Shown: one piece after another, positions 44,521 to 56,100 of the stretch
Layout of the letters: every line of letters starts with the position of its first letter
Numbering within the stretch: position 1 is the stretch's first letter
DNA from: Mycetohabitans endofungorum
GTDB lineage: Bacteria > Pseudomonadota > Gammaproteobacteria > Burkholderiales > Burkholderiaceae
Length of the DNA: 64,000 nt
Direction: 5' to 3'
Assembly (NCBI RefSeq): GCF_037477895.1
Contig: NZ_CP132744.1
Coordinates: 1,426,001 to 1,490,000 of the forward strand
Notes under the pieces: model-generated
Told to the model about the DNA's origin: nothing
Database searches by the model: none
The model's input: the letters and a program-made list of their open reading frames with translations, nothing else
Position numbers and translations under genes: made by a program

Positions 44521-45201
44521 TCAGCCGCGATCTGCGTCATTGTCGCCGCGCACGAGCGGCTCGCGACGTTCGTCGGCCCTGGGACTACCCGCGGGTATCG
44601 ACGCGGTGGTTGGCGATGCGTTGGGTGGCGATGCACTGGACCGCGTCGTCGTCGGCGCCACCGGCGTCCGGTCAGCTGATTTCGCTGGACTGGTCGGCAC
44701 GTCTGCGGCCTGCGCCGGTGTCATCGTCGCCGTCGCGGCGGCACGTTTGCGCGCACGCTCCGCGGAGGCTGCGCCCTGCGCGGCCGCCCGGTCGCGCCGC
44801 CGTACCGAGGCGGCCAGCCGGACGTTGATCAGCCCATACAGCAGCAACGCAACACCTACCAGTGGTCCGATCCAAAGACCGAGGCCGGCCAGCGACGGTG
44901 AACGCACCGCGACCAGCCAGACGAGCATCAGCACGCCACAGACCCACAGCGCGTGGCCACTAGCGCCGGCAACCGGCGCGGTCAGCGCGCCATGAATCGC
45001 TGCGCGCAATTGCAATCCGGCCAGCGCTAACAGCACGATGCCGAATAACTGTCCCACCATCGCTGGCGACACTTGCACCAACTGCAGTGTGTCGTACAGC
45101 AACCGCCACGGGGTCGCGAACATCAACAGACCGAATGCCGCCGTCACCAGCGCATCAACAATCAGTACCGCGCGCAACAGGGCTTTCATGCGTTCGCTCA
45201 C
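44521..45201 (-). CDS. Small membrane protein between guaB and guaA
   Basis: A 226-residue protein with four hydrophobic helices in the first 130 residues ([61 protein letters not shown]) and a long, Ala/Arg/Pro/Thr-rich cytoplasmic tail. The GTG at 45201 overlaps the guaB stop; an ATG at 45189 is an alternative. Its position is typical of Burkholderiaceae, but function is unknown. It resembles DoxX-like or small four-helix membrane proteins without catalytic motifs. Confidence 0.75.
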   Translation of the reverse strand: MSERMKALLRAVLIVDALVTAAFGLLMFATPWRLLYDTLQLVQVSPAMVGQLFGIVLLALAGLQLRAAIHGALTAPVAGASGHALWVCGVLMLVWLVAVRSPSLAGLGLWIGPLVGVALLLYGLINVRLAASVRRRDRAAAQGAASAERARKRAAATATMTPAQAADVPTSPAKSADRTPVAPTTTRSSASPPNASPTTASIPAGSPRADERREPLVRGDNDADRG

Positions 45202-46661
45202 TCGACGTGGTAGTTCGGCGCTTCCTTCGTGATCTGCACGTCATGCACGTGCGATTCGCGCACGCCGGCCGCCGTAATCTCGACGAACGCGGCTTTCTCG
45301 TGCAACTCCTCGATCGTGCGGCAGCCACAGTAGCCCATGCTCGCGCGCACCCCACCGATCAATTGGAACAGGATCGCGTTGACACCGCCTTTATACGCGA
45401 CGCGGCCTTCAATCCCTTCCGGCACCAGCTTGTCGACGTTGGCCGAATTGTCTTCCTGGAAGTAGCGGTCCGCCGCGCCATCTTTCATGGCGCCAACCGA
45501 ACCCATGCCGCGATACGATTTGTATTGGCGTCCCTGGAACAGGAATACGTCGCCGGGCGATTCCTCGGTGCCGGCCAGCATGCTGCCCATCATCACCGCG
45601 TCGGCGCCCGCGGCCAACGCCTTCGATACATCCCCGGAGTAGCGTACGCCACCGTCGGCGATCACTGGCACGCCGCTGCCCCGCAGCGCGTCAGCCACGT
45701 TCGCAATCGCGGTGATCTGTGGCACGCCGACGCCCGCGACGATCCGCGTGGTGCAGATCGAACCCGGGCCGATGCCAACCTTTACGCCGTCGGCGCCGTG
45801 CTCGACCAGCGCCCTGGCCGCTTCGGCAGTCGCAATGTTGCCGCCGATCACATCGATATGCGGAAAATGCTGCTTGACCCAGCGCACCCGTTCTAGCACG
45901 CCCTGACTGTGCCCGTGCGCAGTGTCAACGACGATCACATCGACACCCGCCGCCGCCAGCGCCTCGACGCGCGCCACGTTCTCCGGACCGACGCCGACAG
46001 CAGCACCAACCCGCAGCTTGCCGTGCTCGTCCTTGCAGGCGTCCGGGTGCTCGGTCGCCTTCGTGATGTCCTTGACCGTCATCAATCCGCGCAACTCAAA
46101 CGCCTCGTTGACGACCAGCACACGCTCCAGGCGGTGGCGGTGCATGAGCGCCTTGGCTTGCGCAAGCGACGTTCCTTCGCTGACAGTGACCAGCCGCTCG
46201 CGCGGCGTCATGATCGCGCGCACCGGCTCGTCCAGTCGCTCCTCGAAGCGCAGGTCGCGGTTCGTCACGATGCCGATAAGTTTCGCGCCGTCGACGACCG
46301 GGAAGCCGGAAATGCCATGCTGGCGCGACAGCGCAATCACGTCATGCACCTTCATATCGGGCGGCACGGTGATCGGATCTCGCAACACGCCGGACTCGAA
46401 CCGCTTGACTTTCGCAACTTCACGCGCCTGTTCGGCCGGTGTCAGGTTCTTGTGCACGATGCCGATTCCGCCCTGCTGCGCCATTGCAATTGCAAGCCGT
46501 CCTTCGGTCACCGTGTCCATCGCCGCGGAAATCAGCGGCATGTTCAGGGAGATATTGCGAGTCACGCGGGTTTTGAGACTGGTGTCACGCGGCAGTACGT
46601 TCGAGTACGCCGGCACGAGGAGCACGTCATCGAATGTGAGTGCTTTTTGGATCAGACGCAT
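45198..46661 (-). CDS. guaB: Inosine-5'-monophosphate dehydrogenase
   Basis: A 487-residue enzyme oxidising IMP to XMP with NAD, the committed step to GMP. The barrel starts with [12 protein letters not shown]; two CBS domains lie at about residues 95-205; the catalytic Cys is in the GPGSICTTR loop; [11 protein letters not shown] and the flap [11 protein letters not shown] follow, and the end is EEAPNY-type (KEAPNYHVE). Length is standard. First gene of the guaB-membrane protein-guaA set. Confidence 0.97.
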   Translation of the reverse strand: MRLIQKALTFDDVLLVPAYSNVLPRDTSLKTRVTRNISLNMPLISAAMDTVTEGRLAIAMAQQGGIGIVHKNLTPAEQAREVAKVKRFESGVLRDPITVPPDMKVHDVIALSRQHGISGFPVVDGAKLIGIVTNRDLRFEERLDEPVRAIMTPRERLVTVSEGTSLAQAKALMHRHRLERVLVVNEAFELRGLMTVKDITKATEHPDACKDEHGKLRVGAAVGVGPENVARVEALAAAGVDVIVVDTAHGHSQGVLERVRWVKQHFPHIDVIGGNIATAEAARALVEHGADGVKVGIGPGSICTTRIVAGVGVPQITAIANVADALRGSGVPVIADGGVRYSGDVSKALAAGADAVMMGSMLAGTEESPGDVFLFQGRQYKSYRGMGSVGAMKDGAADRYFQEDNSANVDKLVPEGIEGRVAYKGGVNAILFQLIGGVRASMGYCGCRTIEELHEKAAFVEITAAGVRESHVHDVQITKEAPNYHVE

Positions 46662-46975
46662 GGCAAATCCTATAGGCGCAAAATCGGATTATACCGATAG
46701 TTTCCTGGATTTTCACTGTCCGAACAGCCAGTTACGCACGCGTCCCCTTTTTAAGCCCGAGCCGCCGTGCGCATCGCGCCGACTGGAGGATTTGGCAAGT
46801 GGGCCAAACGGCGCCGCATGTTATGCTGCGCGCCTTCAGTGTTTGCCCACGCCCGCCGCTTCGCTCGCACACCACCGGGATGCGACACGAAAAACGGCGC
46901 AGCCGCATATGCAGCATAGAAGACGGGCGCACGCAACCGGGGCGCGGCGCAGCCAACGATGACAAGGGGCCAGCA
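46662..46975. other. Divergent promoter gap between guaB and the DMT transporter
   Basis: About 314 bp with no gene. It must hold the start signals of both neighbours; I could not assign promoter boxes with confidence. Confidence 0.4.
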
Positions 46976-47920
46976 ATGCAACGTGGGGTGATATACGGCC
47001 TGCTAGCGGGCGCGATGTGGGGCTTCGTATTTCTCGGCCCGAGCCTGTTGCCGGACTTCTCGCCATTGCTGCTGGCCGCCGGACGCTATCTATTGTACGG
47101 CCTGGTGTCGGTCGCGGTCGCGCTGCCCAACGCGCGCCGGCTGCTATCCAAGCTCACGCGCGCGGATCTCATGGCGCTCATCAGGCTCGCGCTTACAGGC
47201 AACGTTGTCTATTACATCCTGGTCGCCGCAGCGGTACAACTGGTCGGCGTTGCGCCATCGTCGCTGATCGTTGGCGTGCTGCCGTTGACCGTCACACTGG
47301 CCGGACGCACCGATCACGATGCAGTTCCACTGCGGCGGCTTGCGCTTGCACTGCTAATGATCACCGCCGGCATCGCCTGCATCAACATCGACGTCTTCAC
47401 CGCACCGGCCGCCACGCACGGCACGATCGCGAGCCGGATCGCCGGTGTGTTGTGCGCCGCGGGCGCCCTGGCGGCGTGGACCTGGTTTGCCGTCGCCAAT
47501 GCGCGCTATCTGCGCAAGGCAGGACATTTCGACAGCAACGAATGGTCGATTGCCTCGGGCCTTATCACCGGCGTGCTCGGCGCGCTGCTATGGGCCGGGC
47601 TGCTGCTGGGGCCGGGTAGCGCAGTCGGGGAGCCGGCGCTCGATGCCGGGCGCTGGCAACTATTCTGGGCGCTTAACCTAGCCATCGCCATCGGCTGTTC
47701 ATGGTGGGGCAATGCGTTGTGGAACGCTGCGGCAAAACGCCTGCCCTTGACACTGTCGGGCCAGTTGATTGTGTTCGAGACGCTGTTCGCGCTCGTGTAC
47801 GGATTCATCTACGCGCAGCGTTGGCCGCGCGCGCTCGAATGGGGCGCGATCGTGCTGCTGGTTGCGGGCGTGAGCTGGTCAGTCCGCCAGCACGCGCGTC
47901 AGCCGTCGCGCCCGGGCTAG
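46976..47920 (+). CDS. DMT-superfamily (EamA) transporter
   Basis: A 314-residue membrane protein with ten hydrophobic helices in two EamA repeats, the first starting GVIYGLLAGAMWGFVFLGP, the second AGVLCAAGALAAWTWFAVANA. The end LEWGAIVLLVAGVSWSVRQ is also typical. The ATG at 46976 is preceded by AAGGGG; the frame is open 59 codons upstream without signals. Probably an exporter of metabolites or amino acids; substrate unknown. Confidence 0.88.
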   Translation: MQRGVIYGLLAGAMWGFVFLGPSLLPDFSPLLLAAGRYLLYGLVSVAVALPNARRLLSKLTRADLMALIRLALTGNVVYYILVAAAVQLVGVAPSSLIVGVLPLTVTLAGRTDHDAVPLRRLALALLMITAGIACINIDVFTAPAATHGTIASRIAGVLCAAGALAAWTWFAVANARYLRKAGHFDSNEWSIASGLITGVLGALLWAGLLLGPGSAVGEPALDAGRWQLFWALNLAIAIGCSWWGNALWNAAAKRLPLTLSGQLIVFETLFALVYGFIYAQRWPRALEWGAIVLLVAGVSWSVRQHARQPSRPG

Positions 47921-48009
47921 TCGCGGCATGCGATCGAAGAGGACGCGCCAGTCTCGGCGCACTAACGTGTCGACCGCCGCTGACGAGGACGCATCAAACG
48001 CGGCGCGCT

Positions 48010-48378
48010 TCAGCGCGCGTCTTTTGCGCGCCATTTGCGTCCTTCAAGCGAGCCGCTGTGGCGAGCCTTATCGACGCGGCGCTGCCGTGCGAGCTTCGGA
48101 TCGACGGTCAACGGCCGATAGATCTCGACGCGATCACCATTCTCGAGTGCCGAGTCCAGCGCGCGGATGCGTCCGAACACACCAACGCGCTGCTGAGCCA
48201 GGTCGATCTGCGGATGCATCGTGACGATCCCGCTAGCGTCGATGGCTTCACGCAGCGTCGCGCCGGGCGGCAACCGCACATCGACGAGCGTTTGGGTGTC
48301 AGGGAGCGCATAACACACTTGCACCTCGAGCATGGCGCCGCCATCGCCGCCCGGCAGCCGCGGATCAACGCTTGCCAT
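48010..48378 (-). CDS. rnfH: RnfH-family (UPF0125) ubiquitin-like protein
   Basis: A 122-residue beta-grasp protein. The block EVQVCYALPDTQTLVDVRLPPGATLREAI and the later IYRPLTVDPKLARQRR are family signatures. It overlaps ratA by 14 bases, the conserved ratA-rnfH arrangement of many proteobacteria. Function is poorly known; the link is to RatA and to tmRNA neighbourhood genes. Confidence 0.92.
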   Translation of the reverse strand: MASVDPRLPGGDGGAMLEVQVCYALPDTQTLVDVRLPPGATLREAIDASGIVTMHPQIDLAQQRVGVFGRIRALDSALENGDRVEIYRPLTVDPKLARQRRVDKARHSGSLEGRKWRAKDAR

Positions 48379-48802
48379 AGCGTTCTCCGGCCCGCTTGAC
48401 GAACGATTCGACGAACGTGTTTGCGATGTGATTGAACACCGGTCCGATCAATTTCTCCAAAATGATGCTGGAAAACTCATAGTGCAACGCGAACTCGACC
48501 TTGCACGCATCGTCTCGCAGCGGGATGAAATTCCAATAGCCAGTGAACCGCTTGAAAGGCCCTTCGGTGAACTCCATATCGATCCGTTCCGGGCGGCGTT
48601 GCGTGTTATGCGTAGCGAAATGCTGATGAATCCCCTTGAAGCGGATGTCGATCCGTGCTTCCATACTTGTTTCGTCCTGATGACGGATCTCGACGCCGCC
48701 GCACCAAGGCAGAAAGTTCGGGTAGTCGGCGACGTCAGTCACGAGGTCGAACATGCGTTCGGCGGAATAACGAATCAACACAGTTTTCTGGACGTCTGCC
48801 AT
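48365..48802 (-). CDS. ratA: RatA/Coq10-type START-domain protein
   Basis: A 145-residue single-domain protein. MADVQKTVLIRYSAERMFDLV, DYPNFLPWCGG and LIGPVFNHIANTFVESFVKRA match the RatA/PasT (COQ10) family, which was reported to bind ribosomal 50S subunits in E. coli and, in its eukaryotic relatives, ubiquinone. The ATG at 48802 is chosen because the family N-terminus starts there. Divergent from smpB with 134 bp between, the usual arrangement. Confidence 0.93.
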   Translation of the reverse strand: MADVQKTVLIRYSAERMFDLVTDVADYPNFLPWCGGVEIRHQDETSMEARIDIRFKGIHQHFATHNTQRRPERIDMEFTEGPFKRFTGYWNFIPLRDDACKVEFALHYEFSSIILEKLIGPVFNHIANTFVESFVKRAGERYGKR

Positions 48803-48936
48803 AAAAGGGCACCGAGGAGGCGCGTGATGCCACGTGCGTCGCGGCGAGCCCGGAGCACGCGCGGACGCGACGCGGCCTTCGGCGCCGGGTCGCTTTGCTA
48901 AAATCGTAATTTTATCCGAGTTGGTCAAACCCATTC

Positions 48937-49386
48937 ATGAGCATCATCGACAACAAGAAAGCATTCTTCGACTACTTCATCGAGGAACGCTACGAGGCGG
49001 GGCTCGTGCTGGAGGGCTGGGAGGTTAAAGCGCTGCGCGCCGGGCGCGGCCAGATTAAGGAAGGCTACGTCGTGATCCGCAACGGCGAACTATTCCTGAT
49101 TGGCACGCACATCAGCCCGTTGCAGACCGCCTCGACGCACGTGCACGCGGATCCGGTCCGCACGCGCAAGCTGCTGCTCAACGCCGATGAGATCCGTAAG
49201 CTAATCGGCAAGGTCGAGCAGCGCGGCTATACGCTGGTGCCACTGAACTTCCACTACAAGAATGGACGGGTGAAATGTGAAATCGGCCTGGCCCGGGGTA
49301 AGAAGCTGCACGATAAGCGCGAGACCGAAAAGAAGCGCGACTGGCAACGCGAAAAGGCACAACTGCTGAAAAACACGACGCGCTAG
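48937..49386 (+). CDS. smpB: SsrA-binding protein SmpB
   Basis: A 149-residue RNA-binding protein that delivers tmRNA to stalled ribosomes. [20 protein letters not shown] and [11 protein letters not shown] are signature blocks; the C-terminal tail [20 protein letters not shown] is the conserved basic helix entering the mRNA channel. Length and start are standard. Confidence 0.97.
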   Translation: MSIIDNKKAFFDYFIEERYEAGLVLEGWEVKALRAGRGQIKEGYVVIRNGELFLIGTHISPLQTASTHVHADPVRTRKLLLNADEIRKLIGKVEQRGYTLVPLNFHYKNGRVKCEIGLARGKKLHDKRETEKKRDWQREKAQLLKNTTR

Positions 49387-49685
49387 CGGCGTGCGCCGCG
49401 ACGCTGCCCGCCCCTTCTACTTTTGGTTGCGCCAACAATGTCAGGATCGTGAGCGCGTAACGGATTGACGGACCTTCGGAGCGTTGGCTGCAGCTATCCA
49501 GAACCGCGTAAGGTAGCTAAATTTTGAAGAGCCATCCGTCCGAAGATAGACGGCCAATGAGCTTGCTGTGTCTCTGCTTGGCAAGTTAGTATAGCTTCCC
49601 GTCCTCATCAACGTCTGCCGGCCGATCCGCATCCCCATCGGCACTACCCGCTCATAGCGGTCTATGGGGGACACTGACAGGGAAC

Positions 49686-49760
49686 CTTAAGGGTGCGCTG
49701 GGCGATGCAATACACGCGGTGCTGTGCAGCACCGGCCACAACCTGCGGATGAGTCTGGTC
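49686..49760 (+). mobile_element. IS5/IS1182-type transposase C-terminal scar
   Basis: The frame gives NLKGALGDAIHAVLCSTGHN and LRMSL, the end of an IS5/IS1182-group DDE transposase. Nothing of the N-terminal part is recognisable. It lies in the 770-bp gap between smpB and the NRPS gene. Confidence 0.7.
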
Positions 49761-49820
49761 TACGGCGGAACTTGTAACCAATCAGGCAGTGAGTCTCACG
49801 TCGATATTATTGGAATTCAG

Positions 49821-50048
49821 CTAGGCTCGGCGGACCATGGCCGGAGGTTGGTAGCGATGCGCGCTATGGGGCTGGCGCTCCTTGTAAAACTGCCGCCAGC
49901 GTTCGATAAGTACCTTGGCCCCGGCACGACTGCGAAACCCTTTGCGGTCCAGCAATGCGTCGCGCAGATTGCCGTTGAAGCTTTCGACGAACCCGTTTTT
50001 GCCACGGACTGCCAAGCGCGATTCACAGCGCATGTTGATACTCGGCAT
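49821..50048 (-). mobile_element. IS3-family transposase (integrase core) C-terminal scar
   Basis: The frame reads GKNGFVESFNGNLRDALLDR, KVLIERWRQFYKERQPHS and YQPPAMVRRA, the C-terminal integrase-core block of IS3-type OrfB. The catalytic D and D residues upstream are missing; the E of FVESFNG remains. It ends 113 bp from the NRPS stop. Confidence 0.75.
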
Positions 50049-50160
50049 TCACGAGCACTACGAATAGCCCATTTGAATCCTCCAATACGTCACTCATACG
50101 AAAGCCTCTTCACTTTCCGGAGATAGACACTTGTGCCAGGCATCAAGCTTGTGTCGCAGG

Positions 50161-53100
50161 TTACGCCAATTCGCGCCGTTGATCTGCCAATTTATTCAGC
50201 TTACCCGCTATCACACGACCGATCGCAGCGGCTGGTTCCGGCTCGAGCAGCTTTCTATGGACGCAATGTATATCGTAAATCTCTATATTCCCGCCCACAT
50301 AAGGTTTCCATGCATCGCGAGGTACGGGCGTGTGGGACTGATTTTCCACGAGGGTTGCATGTAAAAAAAGTGCGTTGCCACCATAGATGGGCGGAGAAAA
50401 GTTTTTCAAAATACGGCAATGATTTTTTGCGATTTCCCAGGCATTCCTGCGTAACGGTTCGTCCATGGCCGAAATTAATTTTTCACCGTACTGAGCAACC
50501 AGCGCAGCATAATGGGTCGCTTCATCGAATTCGGGCACATCATCCAATAAGCCAGGGCGGGGATGGCTATCCAACAACGCCAATAGCGCCACTGACTCTT
50601 TGTGCTGCTCCAGTTGCGCCGCCATGCTGTGAGCCACGATGCCTCCCAGGCTCCACCCTAATAGGTGGTACGGTCCTTGAGGCTGAATGCGACGAATCTG
50701 CTCAAGGTAGTCTGAGGCCATTGCCTCAATCGTGGGAGCAAGCGGTCGTGCCCCGTCGAATCCGCGGGCTTGCAGGCCATAGAGGGGCTGATCGTTATCT
50801 AGGTGAGGGGATAAACTCATATAGCTCCAACTCAATCCCATGCCCGGATGGATGCAAAAAAGAGGAGGACGACTACCTTGGGGCTTGAGCGCAAGCAGCA
50901 CACTAAATGAGCTTTCCTGGCTTTTCTGGCTTCCCGGCTGCTCGACTAAACGTTGTGCCAAGCCTGCGAGGGTGGGAGCCTCGAACAGTGTGCGAATGGC
51001 AAGTTCCACCCCTAGCACATCACGAACACGGCTCATCAGGCGCATCGCCAGTAGCGAGTGCCCGCCGAGCGCAAAGAAGCTGTCGTGCCGGCCGACACGT
51101 TCGATACCCAATAGCTCGGCCCAAATCGCCGCGAGCGTCGTCTCGAGCTCGCCTTGCGGCGCTTCATACGCTTGATGCGCCAGCGCGTCGTCATCCGGTG
51201 CCGGCAGTGCGCGCCGATCCAGCTTGCCGCTGGGTGTCAGCGGAAACGCATCGAGCCGCACAAACGCACTGGGTATCATATACTCAGGCAGGCGAGCCGA
51301 GACATGTGCCCGCAAGGTACTGACTAAGGCTTCATCGGGCTGGGCCACCACATATGCGACCAGACGTTTATCCTGACCTTCGCCTGTTGCCAACACCACC
51401 GCATCACGCACCCGCGGGTGCGCCGTTAAGCACGCTTCGATCTCTTCCGGTTCAATCCGAAAGCCGCGGATCTTCACTTGCTCATCGTTGCGCCCCAAAT
51501 ACTCCAAATTGCCGTCCGGTAAATAACGCGCCAGATCTCCGGTCTTATACAGCCGTGCCCCCGCTTCATCGGAGAACGGATCCGGCACAAAGCGCTCAGC
51601 GGTCAACGCCGGGCGGTTCAGATAGCCACGGGCCACCCCGGCACCACCAATATACAACTCACCGACCGCACCCAGGGGCACCGGCTGGCCGTGCGCATCG
51701 AGCAGATAAACGCGCGTGTTCGCAATCGGCCGGCCGATGCTCTCAATCCATGCCTCACCACGCTGCATCGGCCGCCACGTCGAATAGGTGGTGCTCTCCG
51801 AAGGTCCATAAAGGTTACAGAGACGCTGGATGGGCGTTTGCTCAAAGATTTGCTCAATGAAGCGCGCTGTCAGCGACTCACCCGCCAGGTTCATCGTGGT
51901 GACCGAAGATAAGTTAGCCCGATGCGCCAGCAGGGACTGTAGCGCAGAAGGCACCGTATTAATCAGTGACACAGGCTGCGTCTGATGCATTAGCGCCAAT
52001 GCGTCCTTGACCAAGTGAACGGTCGAGCCTTGCGCGAGCGGCACAAAACACTCGTAGACGGACAAATCAAAACTGATTGAGGTGGCAAATAGCGTATGTT
52101 GCGTCTCCAAGGGCGTAAAGGTTTGCACCGCCCAGCACAAAAAATTGACGGCTTGGGCATGTTCGACCATCACGCCCTTCGGGGTGCCAGTCGAGCCGGA
52201 CGTATAGATCACATACGCCAGATGCCGGGCCGTCAACTCGGCTACCGATGGATTCGTGTCCAGCAACGCCGGCAGGGTAGCCGGATCAAGCACCGTGCAC
52301 TCGGCGAGCGCCGCCTCGCCCAACGCGGCACGCCCGGCCGCATCCGCCAGCACCATGTTCGGTGCCGCATCGGCGAGGATGTGCGCCAAGCGCTCGCTCG
52401 GATAGCTCGGATCAAGCGGCACATAGGCCCCACCGGCCTTTAAAATTGCCAACAATCCTACGACCAGCGCGGGACTGCGCTGCACGCAGATGGCCACGCG
52501 CGCATCGGGCTTGACGCCCAACTCGATCAGTTGGTGCGCAAGGCGATTGGCCCGGGCATTCAGTTGCGCATAGCTCAACGTTTGGTCTTCAAACACCAGC
52601 GCTGGTGCCTCGGGCGTGCGCTCGACCTGCGCTTCGAATAGCTGGTGCACACACCGATGTTTTGGATACGCCTGCTGCGTCGCATTCCATGTCTCAAGCA
52701 GCAACTGGCGCTCCGCCTCAGGCAGCACCTGCAGCTGCTGTACTGAAATGTCGGGCGTCGCCTCGAGCGCGTCGGCCAAGCTGTGCAGCGCCTGCTGCAT
52801 ATATGCGCATACTCGCTCAGGCTCCAGCGACGGCACGCTCTGGGCGGTCAGCCCCAACGACTGCCCATCATCGTCCACCGACAGTGTCAGCGGGTAATTG
52901 GTACGCTCCTGCGCGCCGAGCAGCTCCACCCCTGGTAGCCCGCTGCGCTCGCCTGAGTCCATCGCATTGTGCCGGTAATTGAGCAGCGCACTAAAGAGCG
53001 GCATATCGACCGGCACGCCGCTACAGCGCTGTACGAGCGCCAGCGACGCATGCTCATGCTCGAGCAACGCCGCCAGCCGCGCATGCGTCGCGTGCACGGC

Positions 53101-56100
53101 GGCCTGTACACTGCCGTCCAAATCCACGCGCAGCGGCAGCGTATTGATAAAGAGCCCCATCGCACGATCGGCTCCGCTACCGGCTTGCATCCGCCCAAAC
53201 AGCACGGTGCCAAACACCACGCGTTGTTGGCCGCTCGCGCGGGCGAGCACCTGCGCCCACGCCAGATGGCACAGGCATGCTAAGCTCACGCTCAAGTGTC
53301 GCGCATGCGCACGCAGCCGATCGTTCAATGCCGGTGGCAACCTCCAGTGTGACTCGCTCACTTCACTGCCGTCGCGCCGGACCTGCGCGAGCCCAAACGG
53401 CAAGGTCGGCTCCACGTCCGCGAGCAGCTCGGTGAAGAAGCGCGCATGCGCTTCTTCACTCACCCCTAGCCTGGCTTGCGCGACCAAATTGCGGAACGGC
53501 TGCGCCGGCAGCAAGGTGTCACCTCGACCTTCAAGGACGACCCGCACCTCATTCTGTACCATTTTGAGAGTTGTATTGTCATCAATCAAATGATGCAACC
53601 GCTGCATGAGCAGCCAGCGCCCCTCATTATCCTGGGCGATCGCACAGTGCAGCAGCGGCGCTTGCGTCAGATCCAAGCGCGTGTGACGCGGATCAAAGCG
53701 CCGCGCCATTTGCTCCGCGATCGGCCCGTCACCTACGTCTAACGTCAGCTCGGTGACCGGCAACCGCGCGTGGCGCCACACCACTTGCGCGGGCGTGGAC
53801 AGCCCCTCCCACACGAACGCGGTACGCAACATATCGTGGCGATCGATCACCTGCTGCAGCGCGTGCAGATACTGGTCAAGCCGCGCTCGCGTGTCAAAGG
53901 CCAGTTGCAGCATCAGCAAATAAGGATCGCCGTCGCGCGCGAGTAGATGGTGAAACAACAGCCCGTCTTGCGGCGGCGACAGCGCATAAATGTCCTGGAT
54001 ATTGGCTACGCCACCGGGCACCTGCTTGACAATTTTGTCGATGTCCGCTTGCGTCAGCTCAATGAGCGGCAGCATCGACGGCGTAATCGCAGTGGTGTCG
54101 GGTGTGATCGCGTTGGGCGGCGCCACCACGTCACGACGCTGACCCAACGTCTGCGCCAGCGCGCTGAGCGTCGGTGCCTCAAATAGCGCCCGCACCGACA
54201 CACTCAAGCCCTGACGCCGCAGACGCTCAATGAGCTGCACCGCCAGCAGCGAGTGGCCCCCGAGCGCAAAGAAGCTGTCGTGCCGGCCCACCTGCTTGAC
54301 ACCCAATAGCTCGGTCCAAATCTCAGCCAGCGTCGTCTCCAGCTCGCCTTGCGGCGCTTCATACGCTTGATGCGCCAGCGCGGCGTCATCCGGTGCGGGC
54401 AGTGCGCGCCGATCGAGCTTGCCGTTGGGCGTCAGCGGAAACGCATCGAGTCGCACAAACGCACTGGGCACCATATACTCGGGCAGCCTCGCCGCCATCT
54501 GTGCGCGCAGTGTGCTCGCCAATTGCTCATCCGCTTCGGCTTGCACATACGCCACGAGCCGCTTATCCGAGCCTTCACCGGTTGCCAGCACCACCGCATC
54601 ACGCACCTGCGGGTGTTGTATGAGGCACGCCGCAATCTCTCCCGGTTCAATCCGAAAGCCGCGGATCTTCACTTGCTCATCGTTGCGCCCCAAGAATTCT
54701 AGGTTGCCGTCCGGTAAATACCGCGCCACATCCCCGGTCTTATACAGCCGTGCACCCGCTTCATCTGAGAATGGATCCGGCACAAAGCGCTCAGCGCTCA
54801 GCGCTGGACGGTTTAGATAGCCCCGTGCGACGCCTGCGCCACCAATATACAGCTCGCCGACCGCACCCAGCGGCACCGGCTGCCCATGCGCGTCCAGCAG
54901 ATAGATCGTCAGGTCCGGAATCCGTATGCCCACCGGACTGCCCGCTTGTTCGCTGTCTTGCTGCCGAAGCGGCCGATACGTCACATGCACGGTCGCTTCG
55001 GTAATCCCATACATGTTGACCAATTGCGGATGATGCTCATCGTGCGTCGCATACCACGCCTGTAAGAGCGTCGGCTCCAGCGCCTCCCCGCCTAAGATCA
55101 CATAGCGCAATTGATCCGATAAAGCGCTATGTGCTTGGCTAGCCATCAATGCCTTAAATGCACTGGGGGTCTGATTTAATACGGTGACACCCTGCTCACA
55201 GATCAACTGGTAAAAAGCGTCGGCAGAGCGGGCAATCGAATGGGGCACGATGACAAGCTTGCCACCATAACGCAGTGCACCCCACAGCTCCCAGACCGAG
55301 AAATCGAACGCAAACGAGTGAAACAGGCACCAAGTATCATGCTCGTTAAAGCCATACCACGGTTGCGTCGCCTCGAACAGCCGCACCACTTGCGCATGTT
55401 CGACCATCACGCCCTTGGGCGTGCCGGTCGAGCCCGACGTATAGATCACATACGCCAGATGCCGGGCCGTCAGCGCGGCGATCGACGGATTCGTGTCCGG
55501 CAACGCTGGCAGGGTGGCCGGATCGAGCACCGTGCATTCGGCGAGCACCGCCTCGCCCAATGCAGCACGCCCAGCGGCATCCGCGAGTACAATCTTCGGT
55601 GCCGCATCAGCGAGGATATGCGCCAAGCGCTCACTCGGATAGCTCGGATCGAGCGGCACATAGGCGCCACCCGCTTTTAAAATCGCCAACAGCCCCGCGA
55701 CCAGTGCCGGCGAGCGCTCGACACAAATCGCCACCCGGGTGTCTGGCTTGACACCCCACTCAATCAGCTGGTGTGCCAAGCGATTGGCTTGTGCGTTCAG
55801 CTGCGCATAACTGAACGTTTGGTCCTCAAACACCAGCGCCGTCGCCTCAGGCGTGCGCTCGACCTGCTCTTCGAATAGCTGGTGCACGCACCGATGTGCC
55901 GGATACGCCTGCTGCGTCGCATTCCGTGTCTGCAGTAGCAACTGACGCTCGTCCGGCCCCAGTATCTGAAGCGTTGCGACCGGCTGCTGTGGGCTAGCCA
56001 CCATGGCGCGTAACATCGTCTCTAGATATCTGACGTGCCGCTCAATCGTGGATCGCTCGAACAGCGCCGTCGCATACGCTAAGCGGCCGATGATCTCGTC

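Noticed and set aside
49386..49399. Small GCGGC/GCCGC hairpin after smpB
   Set aside because: Five-base stem without a T run; too weak to call a terminator.
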